From JAAYYM01 sp964631375 (lineage in GTDB: Bacteria; Bacillota; Clostridia; Lachnospirales; Lachnospiraceae): a DNA stretch of 51,290 bases. The notes beneath the pieces are model-generated. The model was not told the origin of the DNA, made no database searches, and was given only the letters and a program-made list of their open reading frames with translations. Shown here in pieces: positions 1-9,401 of the stretch. Both the position numbers and the translations under genes were made by a program. The stretch's first letter is position 1. Each line of letters begins with the position of its first letter. The stretch spans positions 1 through 51,290 of the forward strand of contig CAZVYQ010000016.1 in the NCBI GenBank assembly GCA_964631375.1, given 5' to 3'.

Positions 1-429
1 AGTGAGATAGATTATGCCTTTATTCTGTCACCGGTTGGGATCGATGGAGGTTATGCATATATGTCTCCCGCACATGGCATTGCAGTGAACAAAGATTCGG
101 AAAAACTGGATTGGGCGATTCGTTTTATGAATTTTCTGTTTCAGCCTGAAAATAATGTGATTTTTGCAGAAGCATTTCATATCATTCCAAATACAGAGGA
201 GGCTCTATCAGAAATCAGGTCATTATTTGCGATATCTGAAAAGCATATATCAGAACTGGGACAAGTAACGTTTGATTATGGATTTTATGAAACAATTGTT
301 CCTACTCTGATCAATGTTTCAAAGGCCAATAACCCTAAATACATGCAGGATGATGGAAATGGTAATGTAGCATTGTATCCTTTGGATTTCTATATGGAAG
401 AACTCGAGAGTAACTTTTCACAACAATAA
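1..429 (+). CDS. Extracellular solute-binding protein, C-terminal fragment
   Basis: The frame is open from the first base, so the gene begins before the window and only about 142 C-terminal residues are seen. The fragment has the character of the C-terminal lobe of a family 1 (sugar-type) ABC solute-binding lipoprotein: a conserved-looking stretch 'SPAHGIAVNKDSEK' followed by 'WAIRFMNFLFQPENN', as in the part of these proteins that reports end-of-chain helices. Such proteins sit outside the membrane and deliver a ligand to an ABC permease or to a sensor. The stop at 427-429 lies two bases before the start of a hybrid sensor kinase, so the two are probably co-transcribed and the binding protein may feed that kinase rather than a transporter. 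Ligand is unknown. Family assignment is by composition and motif only. Confidence 0.6.
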   Translation, partial: SEIDYAFILSPVGIDGGYAYMSPAHGIAVNKDSEKLDWAIRFMNFLFQPENNVIFAEAFHIIPNTEEALSEIRSLFAISEKHISELGQVTFDYGFYETIVPTLINVSKANNPKYMQDDGNGNVALYPLDFYMEELESNFSQQ

Positions 430-431
430 TA

Positions 432-2591
432 ATGGATAAGTATATGAAAAGAAAAGGGATTAAAAATCAATTCAGCAAACCTTATGTGAATCTGATCATT
501 GCTATGATTAATATTCTGCTGCTTACAGGAGCAGTGATTCTGTATGGCTGCTATACAGATGAATATCGTGTTCGTCTGCAGGAGGAGAATCTGGGTAATG
601 TGGCAAATCTGAACAGGGCAGCATCTGTCAGTGCAACAGCACTTATGGACAGCTGGGATGTCAAACTGGATGATCTGGTTCAGTATGTGAGTCATCAGCC
701 ATGTACATACAGAGAAGCTCTGGAGGTGATCTATCGATCCAATTCCGGTTCTGACCGCCAGTTTGAGATGATTGGAGCAGATTATACAGGATATGTGGCA
801 AGAAAGGATGAGAATGGAGCTTTTATTCCCTTGTCCTATGCAGGGAGCGGCTATGCAGATCTTCAGAGAATTATTGATGATGTTGATTCGGACGTGTATG
901 AAGATATCTGTTTTACACCGGAGTTTACGGATCAACATACTGCACTTAAATTTTTTGCGGTTTATCACCATCTACCTCTGTTGAATGATAATGGCGAAGA
1001 AGAGATGTATACTCTACTGCTGGCATGTAAATCGGCAGATGTGCTGAAGGCTTTTAATAATCAAAACAGTTTTGAAGGGCAGTCAAGTGTATTGATCAAT
1101 GAAACGGGCGATTATATTGTTGGAAGCACGGATTTTAAATCTACAAATTTCTTTCAATATTTATATATTTATAATGATTTATCATTGGATCAGAAAAAGG
1201 CAGTTGCAGATGAAATGAACACTCATGGAGAGGGTGAACTGTATTATCAAAATGCAAAAGGACAGGATTGCGTATTTCGTTATCTGAAAATGCCGGCATA
1301 TAATTGGTATTGCGTTACCAGTGTTCCGCTTACATCCTTCAGAACACCTATACAAGGTGCCAATTATGTGATCTATGCGGTGTTAACACTACTGGTGTTG
1401 ATGATCATTGATATTTCATGGCTGTATCAAATGAACAGCAGATTGCGCCTGAGCATGATCCGAGAAAAAGAAGCCGGTGATGCAAAAACAGATTTTTTAT
1501 CACGTATGAGTCATGATATTCGGACACCTCTGAATGGAATCATAGGTATGACAACACTCGCACTGGATGAAGACAATCCCGAGAATACAACAGAGTATCT
1601 AGAAAACATCAGAGTGTCAGGTCAGTTTTTGACTGGTCTGGTAAATGATATTCTGGATATGAATAAGGTAGAGAGCGGCAAAATCGAGCTGCACCCGGAA
1701 CCATATAACACGCAGGAGTTTGCAAAATATATTGAAGCAGTTGTTGTTCCTTTGTGTGAAGAAAAGGGATTGGAATTTCATATGACAGAGCCAAACGGTG
1801 AACCTCCGTTAATGCTCGATCATCTTAGATTCAATCAGATCTTCTTTAACCTATTATCCAATGGAGTAAAATATACACCCAGTGGAGGCAGACTGGAGCT
1901 GTTATGGGAAAGTGAGTATCTTGGTGACGGACAGGTGGCGTTGGATCTGACGGTCAGAGATAACGGCATTGGGATGAGTGAAGAATTTCAAAGGCATATG
2001 TTTGATTCCTTTACACAGGAGCATTCGCAGACAGCCAGTACAGGAACAGGATTGGGACTGGCAATTGTAAAGGGGCTGGTCAGTCTGATGAATGGAAGGA
2101 TCGAAGTGAACAGCAAGGTGGATCAGGGAACCACCGTCAGGATTCATCTGGAGACTGAATTATGTTCAGGCGTCATGGAGGAACAGACTGAACATCATCA
2201 GTCAGACATTAGGGGCAGACGTGTTTTGTTATGTGAAGATAATAAAACCAATATTTTCTTCATGCGACGGTTGTTTGAAAAATGGGAACTAAGGGTAGAT
2301 GTTGCTGAGAACGGAGCCGTCGGAGTGAAAGCCTTCGAGACAGCAAAAGTAGGTACATATGATGCGATATTAATGGATATTATGATGCCGGAGATGGATG
2401 GATTAGAAGCAACACGGATCATCAGGAGCATGAAACGTCAGGATGCTGCTGTTATACCAATCATAGCAATGACTGCAAATGCATATGATACAGATGTGGA
2501 GAATTGCATGGAGGCAGGAATGACGATGCATATGAGCAAGCCGATCGATCCGGAACGTCTCAAGACAGTACTGGCAGAGATCATAAAATAA
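432..2591 (+). CDS. Hybrid sensor histidine kinase with receiver domain
   Basis: A 719-residue membrane kinase. Residues about 19-40 and 315-335 are hydrophobic and flank an extracytoplasmic sensor region of roughly 270 residues that looks Cache-like. The phospho-acceptor histidine is H361 in 'SHDIRTPLNG'. The ATPase domain shows the N box 'NLLSNGVKYT', 'DNGIGMSEE' and 'GTGLGLAIV'. A C-terminal receiver begins near residue 595 ('VLLCEDNKTN') and its phospho-acceptor is D649 in 'ILMDIMMPEMDG'; the conserved Lys is in 'MSKPID'. No HAMP is obvious between the second membrane segment and the DHp helix. It starts two bases after a solute-binding protein gene, with no clear Shine-Dalgarno site, which suggests translational coupling; the Met at residue 5 is an alternative start. 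No output regulator gene is adjacent on the 3' side. Confidence 0.9.
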   Translation: MDKYMKRKGIKNQFSKPYVNLIIAMINILLLTGAVILYGCYTDEYRVRLQEENLGNVANLNRAASVSATALMDSWDVKLDDLVQYVSHQPCTYREALEVIYRSNSGSDRQFEMIGADYTGYVARKDENGAFIPLSYAGSGYADLQRIIDDVDSDVYEDICFTPEFTDQHTALKFFAVYHHLPLLNDNGEEEMYTLLLACKSADVLKAFNNQNSFEGQSSVLINETGDYIVGSTDFKSTNFFQYLYIYNDLSLDQKKAVADEMNTHGEGELYYQNAKGQDCVFRYLKMPAYNWYCVTSVPLTSFRTPIQGANYVIYAVLTLLVLMIIDISWLYQMNSRLRLSMIREKEAGDAKTDFLSRMSHDIRTPLNGIIGMTTLALDEDNPENTTEYLENIRVSGQFLTGLVNDILDMNKVESGKIELHPEPYNTQEFAKYIEAVVVPLCEEKGLEFHMTEPNGEPPLMLDHLRFNQIFFNLLSNGVKYTPSGGRLELLWESEYLGDGQVALDLTVRDNGIGMSEEFQRHMFDSFTQEHSQTASTGTGLGLAIVKGLVSLMNGRIEVNSKVDQGTTVRIHLETELCSGVMEEQTEHHQSDIRGRRVLLCEDNKTNIFFMRRLFEKWELRVDVAENGAVGVKAFETAKVGTYDAILMDIMMPEMDGLEATRIIRSMKRQDAAVIPIIAMTANAYDTDVENCMEAGMTMHMSKPIDPERLKTVLAEIIK

Positions 2592-2628
2592 AAGGACTTA
2601 CAAATCATATAATTTGTAAGTCCTTTTT
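2591..2628. terminator. Bidirectional rho-independent terminator
   Basis: A 15-bp inverted repeat (2591-2605 with 2612-2626) has a short AT loop and is followed by a T run on the plus strand and an AT-rich tail on the minus strand. It overlaps the stop codon of the hybrid kinase and lies just beyond the 3' end of the minus-strand tRNA, so it can serve both convergent transcripts. Confidence 0.85.
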
Positions 2629-2630
2629 AG

Positions 2631-2703
2631 AGCGATAGACGAGACTCGAACTCGCGACCTCCACCTTGGCAAGGTGGCGTACTACCAACTGTACTACTAT
2701 CGC
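2631..2703 (-). tRNA. tRNA-Gly (anticodon GCC)
   Basis: Read on the minus strand, the 73 bases fold as a full cloverleaf. The acceptor stem is GCGATAG with CTATCGC plus discriminator T, the anticodon stem CCACC/GGTGG encloses the loop TTGCCAA (anticodon at 2668-2670 of the plus strand), and the T arm contains GTTCGAG. The 3' CCA is not encoded. It reads GGC/GGU glycine codons. A strong promoter lies just upstream and a shared terminator just downstream, so it appears to be a single-gene transcript. Confidence 0.96.
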
Positions 2704-2744
2704 ATAGGTTCTTGAAAAGCGTGTTCCCAATCAAGACAAGTAAT

Positions 2745-2773
2745 AATATACTATATGAAAAAAGATTTGTCAA
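2745..2773 (-). promoter_or_regulatory. Promoter of tRNA-Gly
   Basis: On the minus strand TTGACA (plus 2768-2773) is followed by a 17-base spacer and TATATT (plus 2745-2750), a near-consensus sigma-A promoter about 40 bases before the tRNA 5' end. Confidence 0.8.
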
Positions 2774-2896
2774 TGCCTTTTTTGCCTTTTTTCAAGGACC
2801 CTTTTCAAGAGAACTATTTCATCAAAATGATGGAAAGGATATCTGAAACATGCTATACTATATGAGGTATAAAAAGATACAGGAGAAAGATGATTT

Positions 2897-3541
2897 ATGA
2901 TTGACAGTGTTATTTTTGATGTTGACGGAACGATATGGGACTCCACCGGAGTGGTGGAAAAGGCATGGAACGATGCAGCAAGAAAAGCAGGAATGCCGGA
3001 GCGAGTAATTACAGCGGATGAATTGAAAGCCCTCTTTGGGAAACCGATGGATGAAATCATAGAAGCATTGTTTCCGAATGTATCCAGAGAGGAAAGAGAA
3101 GCGTTTGCACCGATTTGTTTTGAATATGAGGAGACTTATCTGACAAGAGAACCAGGTGCGGTATATGATGGACTTGAGGATATGCTCAAGGAATTGTCAA
3201 AGGAATACAGACTGTTTATTGTGAGCAACTGTCAGGGTGGATATATAGAGACAGTACTTGCAGCAACCGGTTTTGGTACATATTTTACTGATTATACCTG
3301 TCCTGGGGATACAGGACTGCTGAAGGCTGAGAATATCAGATTGATTATGGAACGGAATCATCTGGATCAGACGGTGTATGTCGGTGATACTCAAATGGAC
3401 GCAGATGCATGCAAAAAAGCAGGAGTACCGATTGTGTTTGCTGCATATGGTTTTGGATCTGTCATGGAACCGGACTATGTCATTGAAAAGCCAATGGATC
3501 TGATTGATGTCATGCAGAGTATCCGCAAACAGGAGCAATAA
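2897..3541 (+). CDS. HAD-superfamily hydrolase (phosphoglycolate phosphatase/beta-PGM type)
   Basis: A 214-residue soluble HAD phosphatase. Motif I is 'FDVDGT' with the nucleophile D8 and the acid/base D10. Motif II is the Ser in 'IVSNCQGG', and motifs III/IV are the Lys in 'LLKAEN' followed by 'YVGDTQMDADACKKAG'. A helical cap lies between motif I and II, as in the phosphoglycolate phosphatase and beta-phosphoglucomutase subgroup. The substrate cannot be told from sequence; small sugar phosphates or phosphoglycolate are typical. The start is supported by AGGAGA at 2881-2886. It is the first gene of a closely spaced run with the beta-CASP protein, thymidylate synthase and dihydrofolate reductase. 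Confidence 0.88.
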   Translation: MIDSVIFDVDGTIWDSTGVVEKAWNDAARKAGMPERVITADELKALFGKPMDEIIEALFPNVSREEREAFAPICFEYEETYLTREPGAVYDGLEDMLKELSKEYRLFIVSNCQGGYIETVLAATGFGTYFTDYTCPGDTGLLKAENIRLIMERNHLDQTVYVGDTQMDADACKKAGVPIVFAAYGFGSVMEPDYVIEKPMDLIDVMQSIRKQEQ

Positions 3542-3573
3542 ACGACAGAAAAAGAAGAACTGGGGGATTGTAT

Positions 3574-5175
3574 ATGAAACTGACATTTGTAGGAGCGGCA
3601 CACGAAGTGACCGGAAGCTGTCATTATCTCTATGCATGTAAGAAGCATATTCTGATTGACTGTGGGATGGAACAGGGACAGGATATATATGAGAACGTAG
3701 AGATTCCTGTAGACGAGGCTTTGATTGATTATGTGTTTCTAACTCATGCACACATTGATCATTCAGGAATGATTCCCTGGCTCTATGCAAGAGGATTCAG
3801 AGGTCAGGTGTTTGCGACAGATGCGACCGCAGATCTGTGTAGTATTATGTTGCGAGACAGTGCACACATCCAGATGTTTGAGGCAGAATGGAGAAACCGC
3901 AAGGCAAAACGATCTACAAATGTACAGGAATATGAACCCCTGTATAATATGCAGGATGCTGATGGTGCGATCAAATGTATTGTACCATGCCACTATAATG
4001 CTGAGATTAATATCTGTGAGGGAATTAAGATCCGCTTTACTGATATGGGACATCTGCTTGGCTCTGCTGCAATTGAGATCTGGATTACGGAATTAGACGA
4101 AACAAAGAAAATTGTATTTTCCGGAGATGTGGGCAATACAAATCAGCCATTAATCAAGGATCCGACTCCGATCAAGGAGGCAGACTACGTAGTCATCGAG
4201 TCAACCTATGGAGATCGTCTGCACGAAAAGGATCGGGCGGATTATGTGACAGAACTGACTCAGATTCTGCAGGATACGTTTGACAGAGGCGGCAATGTTG
4301 TGATTCCTTCCTTTGCTGTTGGACGTACACAGGAGATGTTATATTTCCTGAGGACGATCAAGGCAGAGAAGCTCGTCAAGGGGCACGAGGGCTTTGAGGT
4401 TTATGTAGACAGTCCGCTGGCTGTTGAGGCAACTAATATATTTAACAGAAATATATATGAATGCTTTGACGAGGAAGCAATGGTGTTGGTGAACAAGGGA
4501 ATCAATCCAATCACATTTCCCGGTCTGAACCTTTCAATTACAAGTGATGAATCAAAGGCAATCAACTTCAATGAGACGCCAAAGGTAATCCTGTCGGCAT
4601 CCGGTATGTGTGAGGCAGGTCGTATACGCCATCATCTGAAGCATAATCTATGGAGACCTGAATGTACGATCCTGTTTGTAGGATATCAGGCAATTGGTAC
4701 GTTGGGAAGGACATTAATAGAGGGAGCAACTGAGGTGAAACTTTTTGGCGAGCCGGTAGAGGTGCGTGCCAGAATCACTTCCATTAAGGGTCTCAGCGGC
4801 CATGCAGACAAAGAGGGACTGACGAAGTGGATCAATGCGTTTTCTCCACAGCCGGAACGTGTCTTTGTAGTTCATGGTGATGATACGGTATGTGATATTT
4901 ATGCTGACTATTTACATGAGCATTTTGGCTTGGATGCTGTAGCACCTTATAGCGGGACCTGTTATGATTTGTTGTCGGATGAATGTGTATATGAGGCTGA
5001 AGGGGTTAAGATCACACCTAAGAAGCCAAAGGCAGCGACTGCTGTATTTGCTAGACTGTTGGCAGCAGGACAGAGATTGCTTGCAGTGATACAAAAATGT
5101 GAGGGAATGGCAAATAAGGATCTTGGAAAGTTTGCAGATCAGGTTAATTCTCTCAGCGACAAATGGGACAGATGA
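3574..5175 (+). CDS. MBL-fold beta-CASP hydrolase, probable RNA-processing exonuclease
   Basis: A 533-residue metallo-beta-lactamase fold protein of the CPSF/beta-CASP/RMMBL group. The zinc-binding signature is 'THAHIDHSG' (H58, H60, D62, H63). 'MGHLLGSAA' and 'SGDVGN' supply further metal ligands, the beta-CASP insert includes 'YVDSPLA' and 'SASGMCEAGRIRHHL', and the RMMBL part ends with 'GLSGHADKEGL' and 'VVHGD'. Bacterial members are thought to act on RNA, though substrates are rarely proven. The ATG at 3574 is chosen over a TTG at 3568 because GGGGGA at 3562-3567 is correctly spaced. Beyond the catalytic core is a tail of about 60 residues with a helical end. The gene precedes thyA by 25 bases. 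Confidence 0.88.
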   Translation: MKLTFVGAAHEVTGSCHYLYACKKHILIDCGMEQGQDIYENVEIPVDEALIDYVFLTHAHIDHSGMIPWLYARGFRGQVFATDATADLCSIMLRDSAHIQMFEAEWRNRKAKRSTNVQEYEPLYNMQDADGAIKCIVPCHYNAEINICEGIKIRFTDMGHLLGSAAIEIWITELDETKKIVFSGDVGNTNQPLIKDPTPIKEADYVVIESTYGDRLHEKDRADYVTELTQILQDTFDRGGNVVIPSFAVGRTQEMLYFLRTIKAEKLVKGHEGFEVYVDSPLAVEATNIFNRNIYECFDEEAMVLVNKGINPITFPGLNLSITSDESKAINFNETPKVILSASGMCEAGRIRHHLKHNLWRPECTILFVGYQAIGTLGRTLIEGATEVKLFGEPVEVRARITSIKGLSGHADKEGLTKWINAFSPQPERVFVVHGDDTVCDIYADYLHEHFGLDAVAPYSGTCYDLLSDECVYEAEGVKITPKKPKAATAVFARLLAAGQRLLAVIQKCEGMANKDLGKFADQVNSLSDKWDR

Positions 5176-5200
5176 TGTAGAGGGAAAGGAAATCGATCAC

Positions 5201-6049
5201 ATGAGTTTGGCGGATAGGATTTTTATAGATATGTGTACTGATATCATAGAGAACGGATGCAGTACAGAAGGCGAAAAGGTACGCCCTAAATGGGAGGATG
5301 GAACTCCTGCATATACGATTAAAAAGTTTGGTGTTGTCAATCGATATGATTTGAGAAAAGAGTTTCCGATTCTAACACTACGAAAGACAGCTCTGAAAAG
5401 TGCAACAGAGGAAATGCTGTGGATCTGGCAGGAAAAATCAAACAATGTAAATTGGCTGCACTCTCATATATGGGATGCGTGGGCCGATGAGGATGGATCC
5501 ATAGGAAAAGCCTATGGATATCAGATGGGTGTCAAGCATCAATATAAGGAGGGAATGATGGATCAGGTGGATCGAGTGATCTATGATCTGAAAAACAATC
5601 CATTCAGCAGACGTATTATGACCAACCTCTATGTACACCAGGATTTACATGAAATGAATCTATATCCATGTGCGTATAGTATGACCTTTAATGTAACACA
5701 GAGAAAGGGCGAAGACAGGTTGACACTGAATGCCATCCTAAATCAGCGCTCGCAGGATATTTTGGCAGCTAATAACTGGAATGTGGTACAGTATTCCGTG
5801 CTGGTACATATGCTTGCTCAGGTATGTGATATGAATGTCGGAGAGTTTGTACATGTGATAGCGGATGCTCATATTTATGACAGACATATACCACTGATCA
5901 AAGAATTGATTGCAAGAGAACCGTATGAGGCACCAAGATTTTGGCTCAATCCTGAAATCAAGGATTTTTACCGATTTACCCGTGATGACGTCAAAGTAGA
6001 GGGGTATCTTACCGGCCCGCAGATCGAGAACATACCGATTGCAGTGTAA
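5201..6049 (+). CDS. thyA: Thymidylate synthase
   Basis: A 282-residue thymidylate synthase, which methylates dUMP to dTMP with methylenetetrahydrofolate and yields dihydrofolate. The nucleophile is C157 in 'LYPCAYSM'. The nucleotide-binding region is 'NQRSQDILAANNWNVVQY', followed by 'DAHIYDRH', and the chain ends 'IPIAV'. The usual 'PCH' and 'GLPFN' blocks are altered here to 'PCA' and 'NNWN', marking a divergent subgroup. The start at 5201 has AAAGGA at 5185-5190; upstream in-frame ATGs fall inside the preceding gene. It is followed after 42 bases by dihydrofolate reductase, which recycles its folate product, a common thyA-folA arrangement. Confidence 0.93.
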   Translation: MSLADRIFIDMCTDIIENGCSTEGEKVRPKWEDGTPAYTIKKFGVVNRYDLRKEFPILTLRKTALKSATEEMLWIWQEKSNNVNWLHSHIWDAWADEDGSIGKAYGYQMGVKHQYKEGMMDQVDRVIYDLKNNPFSRRIMTNLYVHQDLHEMNLYPCAYSMTFNVTQRKGEDRLTLNAILNQRSQDILAANNWNVVQYSVLVHMLAQVCDMNVGEFVHVIADAHIYDRHIPLIKELIAREPYEAPRFWLNPEIKDFYRFTRDDVKVEGYLTGPQIENIPIAV

Positions 6050-6091
6050 TCGAAAGAGTGTAAGGCTCTATCATTTTCCAAGGAGGATAAG

Positions 6092-6583
6092 ATGAATATC
6101 ATAGCAGCAGTTGACAGCAATTGGGCAATCGGTTATAAAAACCAATTGTTAGTGAGGATACCGAGTGATCAGAAGATGTTCCGAGAGGAAACGACAGGCA
6201 AGGTGGTTGTGCTGGGACGAAAAACATTAGAGACATTTCCGAACGGTCTGCCACTAAAGAACAGAACCAATATTATTTTGTCCACAGATCTAAATTATCA
6301 TGTGAAGGATGCAACAGTGGTGCATTCTGTGGAGGAACTGTTGACAGAACTGGAACAGTATCCTACAGAAGATGTTTACATTATCGGAGGAGAGAGCCTC
6401 TATCAGCAGTTACTGCCATACTGTGATGTGGCACACATTACAAAGATTGATTATCAATATGACGCAGACGCATATTTTCCGAATCTGGATGAAATGAAGG
6501 AGTGGAAGATCACAGGTGACAGTGAAGAACAGACCTATTTTGATCTGGAGTACAGATTCTTGCGTTATGAAAGAATGAAGTAA
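6092..6583 (+). CDS. folA: Dihydrofolate reductase
   Basis: A 163-residue DHFR of normal length, reducing dihydrofolate to tetrahydrofolate with NADPH. It opens with the family pattern 'IIAAVDSNWAIG', has the catalytic acid D26 in 'RIPSDQKMF', the NADPH-binding 'VVLGRKTLETFP', and 'VYIIGGESLYQQLLPY' with the conserved glycine pair. The start follows a perfect AAGGAGGA site at 6080-6087. It lies directly downstream of thymidylate synthase and ends before a shared terminator facing the penicillin-binding protein gene. Confidence 0.95.
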   Translation: MNIIAAVDSNWAIGYKNQLLVRIPSDQKMFREETTGKVVVLGRKTLETFPNGLPLKNRTNIILSTDLNYHVKDATVVHSVEELLTELEQYPTEDVYIIGGESLYQQLLPYCDVAHITKIDYQYDADAYFPNLDEMKEWKITGDSEEQTYFDLEYRFLRYERMK

Positions 6584-6602
6584 TAATTTATCATAGAAAT
6601 GA

Positions 6603-6640
6603 AAATGCCGACGGGTATGTTTACCTGCCGGCATTTCTAT
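6603..6640. terminator. Bidirectional terminator between folA and the PBP gene
   Basis: A long stem (6603-6617 with 6622-6636, one mismatch and one G-T pair) with a four-base loop and T-rich flanks on both strands lies between two convergent genes. Confidence 0.8.
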
Positions 6641-6652
6641 TCAAAAAATTAA

Positions 6653-9337
6653 TCATTGAGGAAATACAATATTGGGGTCAACCCCGGGTGCCTGCTGTTG
6701 TGTCATGTCCTGCGGCAGGGTTCCGGGAAGTGTTGCTCCATCAGGAAGTGTTACTCCATTATTTGGTAAGGCAGTACCTGTACCGGCACCTTCACTTTCA
6801 GGTGCGATGGGAAGTCCTGTACCATCAACCGGGAATAGAGGCACTCCGTTCTCATAACTGTGGATACAGTAAGGAGTAGAAGCATACGGGTCATTTGCTG
6901 GATCAACAATGATAACACCCTGTACCTTATAAGGACAGGAGTCTGCTGCACGTCCACCTGTCAGTCCACAGACATATCCGACCATATGTCGGTCACAAAC
7001 CTCTGTCGGTTGTGTTCCGACCGCAAAATATTCTGTATAGGCACTACCATCCAAATCGCACAATCCCGCAACAGCTAGTTTTCCGGATTTCTTACATACA
7101 GTTGCTGTTGTGATACCCTCAGGAGTGGTAAATGCTTTGTTTTCCAGATTCTCGTGAACTCTGGACATAACAGCCTTCCATAGTGTTTTTGCAAGTCCTG
7201 TCTCTGATCCGCCCATGTGAACATTGTTATCATATCCAGCCCAGGTTGCACATGTGTAATAAGGTGTATAGCCTGCAAACCACACATCCACGTCACTGGA
7301 GGTCGTACCGGTCTTTCCGGCAATGGACATATTATCAAATCTGACCTTTCCGCCGGTACCCTGCGTCACAACGTCCTCCATTGCATCTGTTAGCAGGAAG
7401 GCGGTTGTCTCTTTGATTACCTGACGTTTTTGAGGTGCATTTTCAATCAGCACATTACCGTCATGATCAACGATCTTTGTATAAAACATTGGTTTGATAT
7501 AGGTGCCTTTATTTGCAATGGCACCGTAAGCTGCCGTTAATTCGAGATTGGTAACACCGTCTGTTACACCACCCAGTGCCAATGCCTGAGTAATATCTGA
7601 GGTGATGGTTCCGTCAGCCTGTGTACGTCTGTCTACCAAAGTTGTAAATCCGAAATTCAGCAGATAGTCATAACCTAACTGAGGGGTGATGTCGGTCAGA
7701 GTTTTTACTGCAACGATATTCAAGGATTGTTCAATACCATACCGAATTGTACAGATACCACGATAACCGGTACTATACCAGTTTGAAACCGGTCTGCCGT
7801 TCGCATAGGAAAAAGGTTCATCAACCTGAGTGGAGGCAAGGGTAAAGCCTGCACTGTCCAGAGCCGGTGCATAGGCAGCCAGAACCTTATAAGTAGAACC
7901 AGGTTGTCTCATGGTATCAGTGGCACGGTTGAGTGTCAGACTGGCCTGTTTTGTACCACGTCCGCCGACAATTGCAACAACCTGTCCTGTAGTATGATCA
8001 ATGACACTGATGGATACCTGGGGCTGCGGTGTATAATTGATGTTCTCTGCGACAAACTCATCTCCGGGAGCAGTTACGGAAGCCTTATATTCGTCAATGC
8101 ATGCCTGTGCTTCCTCCTCTGTGGAGAAGATACTGTTGAAGGAACTTTTCTGCTGCTTGAAATAGGATTCAAAATTCTGTGTGCTGAAATTCTTCATTTC
8201 TCCGTTGCTGTCCTTGAGTGTTAATTCATAAGTCAAGAGCAGTCTTGTGTTTTCGGGATAATTCTCCGGATTGCTGAATTCTTCATCACAGATTCTCTGA
8301 ATATGTGGATCCTGCGAGGTATAGATACTGAGTCCACCACTGTAGAGTGCATTATATGCCTGTGTATAGGAATAGCCTTTCATTTCCTGCAGGTCGTTGA
8401 TCACCTGTTCTGTCAGTTCGTCTACATAATAAGTATAAATGGAGTTCTTCTCTGTTTCTGCATTGACATTCTGGATTCTGGAATATACATCATCAGCCAT
8501 TGCCTCATCATATGCAGTCTGTGTCACATAGCCCTGTTCCAGCATGTTACCTAAGACCTTTGTCCTACGTTCCATATTATCCTCGGGATGCGAGATAGGA
8601 TTAAATTTGGTTGGATTCTGTGTGATGGCAGCTATTACTGCCGCTTCTGACAGGTTAATCTGTGAAGCAGGCTTGTTAAAATATCTTAGAGATGCTGCTT
8701 GTACACCCAGAGTACTCTGTCCAAGGTTAATTGTATTCATATAGTTTTCAAGGATGGTTTCCTTGTCCATCACCTTTTCCAGTTCAAGTGCCAGATACTG
8801 CTCCTGAAACTTACGTTTAAACTTTTCGATCAGTGAGGATTCAGAGGTCCAACTGGTGAAAACATTATTTTTCAGCAGCTGCTGTGTAATCGTACTGGCT
8901 CCCTCTGAAAAACTTCCGCTTTGCAGACCTTTGACACCAGCACGCATAATACCCTTGATATCAATACCCGGGTGTGTATAAAAACGCTCATCCTCGATTG
9001 CAACAAAGGCATGTTGAAAATCCTCGGGAATCTTATCGATGGTGATATAGATACGGTTGGAGTTCTCGGCTACAAGTTTTGTGAGAGTATTGCCCTCTTT
9101 ATCATAGACGGTTGTGGAAAACCCGGAAGGGGATACATCTATATTGGAAATATCGGGTGCAGTTTCAATGACACCTTTGAACAGTCCAACACCGGCACAT
9201 GCACCAATCACTGCAAGTGAGAGAGCACATACAAGTACGGCATTGAAGATTGCAATGGCTATCATTTTTCCTAATTTGGTTGATTTGGATACGAGCGTTT
9301 TTTGTTTCTTGCGCACACTCCTTCTACCATAATTCAT
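6653..9337 (-). CDS. Class A penicillin-binding protein (PBP1A type)
   Basis: An 894-residue bifunctional peptidoglycan synthase. After a basic cytoplasmic tail comes one membrane anchor (about residues 24-50). The glycosyltransferase (GT51) domain carries 'AIEDERFYTHPGID', 'GASTITQQLLKN' and 'ILENYMNTINLG'. The transpeptidase domain carries the SxxK motif 'PGSTYK', the SxN motif 'QSLN' and 'GKTGTT'. The C-terminus is a Gly/Pro/Thr-rich low-complexity tail that would reach into the wall. An in-frame extension exists upstream, but the start at 9337 has a perfect AGGAGG seven bases before it. The gene is monocistronic, with its own promoter and a terminator shared with folA. Confidence 0.95.
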   Translation of the reverse strand: MNYGRRSVRKKQKTLVSKSTKLGKMIAIAIFNAVLVCALSLAVIGACAGVGLFKGVIETAPDISNIDVSPSGFSTTVYDKEGNTLTKLVAENSNRIYITIDKIPEDFQHAFVAIEDERFYTHPGIDIKGIMRAGVKGLQSGSFSEGASTITQQLLKNNVFTSWTSESSLIEKFKRKFQEQYLALELEKVMDKETILENYMNTINLGQSTLGVQAASLRYFNKPASQINLSEAAVIAAITQNPTKFNPISHPEDNMERRTKVLGNMLEQGYVTQTAYDEAMADDVYSRIQNVNAETEKNSIYTYYVDELTEQVINDLQEMKGYSYTQAYNALYSGGLSIYTSQDPHIQRICDEEFSNPENYPENTRLLLTYELTLKDSNGEMKNFSTQNFESYFKQQKSSFNSIFSTEEEAQACIDEYKASVTAPGDEFVAENINYTPQPQVSISVIDHTTGQVVAIVGGRGTKQASLTLNRATDTMRQPGSTYKVLAAYAPALDSAGFTLASTQVDEPFSYANGRPVSNWYSTGYRGICTIRYGIEQSLNIVAVKTLTDITPQLGYDYLLNFGFTTLVDRRTQADGTITSDITQALALGGVTDGVTNLELTAAYGAIANKGTYIKPMFYTKIVDHDGNVLIENAPQKRQVIKETTAFLLTDAMEDVVTQGTGGKVRFDNMSIAGKTGTTSSDVDVWFAGYTPYYTCATWAGYDNNVHMGGSETGLAKTLWKAVMSRVHENLENKAFTTPEGITTATVCKKSGKLAVAGLCDLDGSAYTEYFAVGTQPTEVCDRHMVGYVCGLTGGRAADSCPYKVQGVIIVDPANDPYASTPYCIHSYENGVPLFPVDGTGLPIAPESEGAGTGTALPNNGVTLPDGATLPGTLPQDMTQQQAPGVDPNIVFPQ

Positions 9338-9401
9338 GCTACGACCTCCTGATTTGATACATCTGCGAATATAAGGAAAAGATTGAATCGCATATCGTTC
9401 A

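Noticed and set aside
390..971. A 193-codon minus-strand frame opposite the first hybrid kinase
   Set aside because: It is antisense to a clear kinase gene, Cys/Ile/His-rich in a way typical of antisense frames, and has no promoter or ribosome site.
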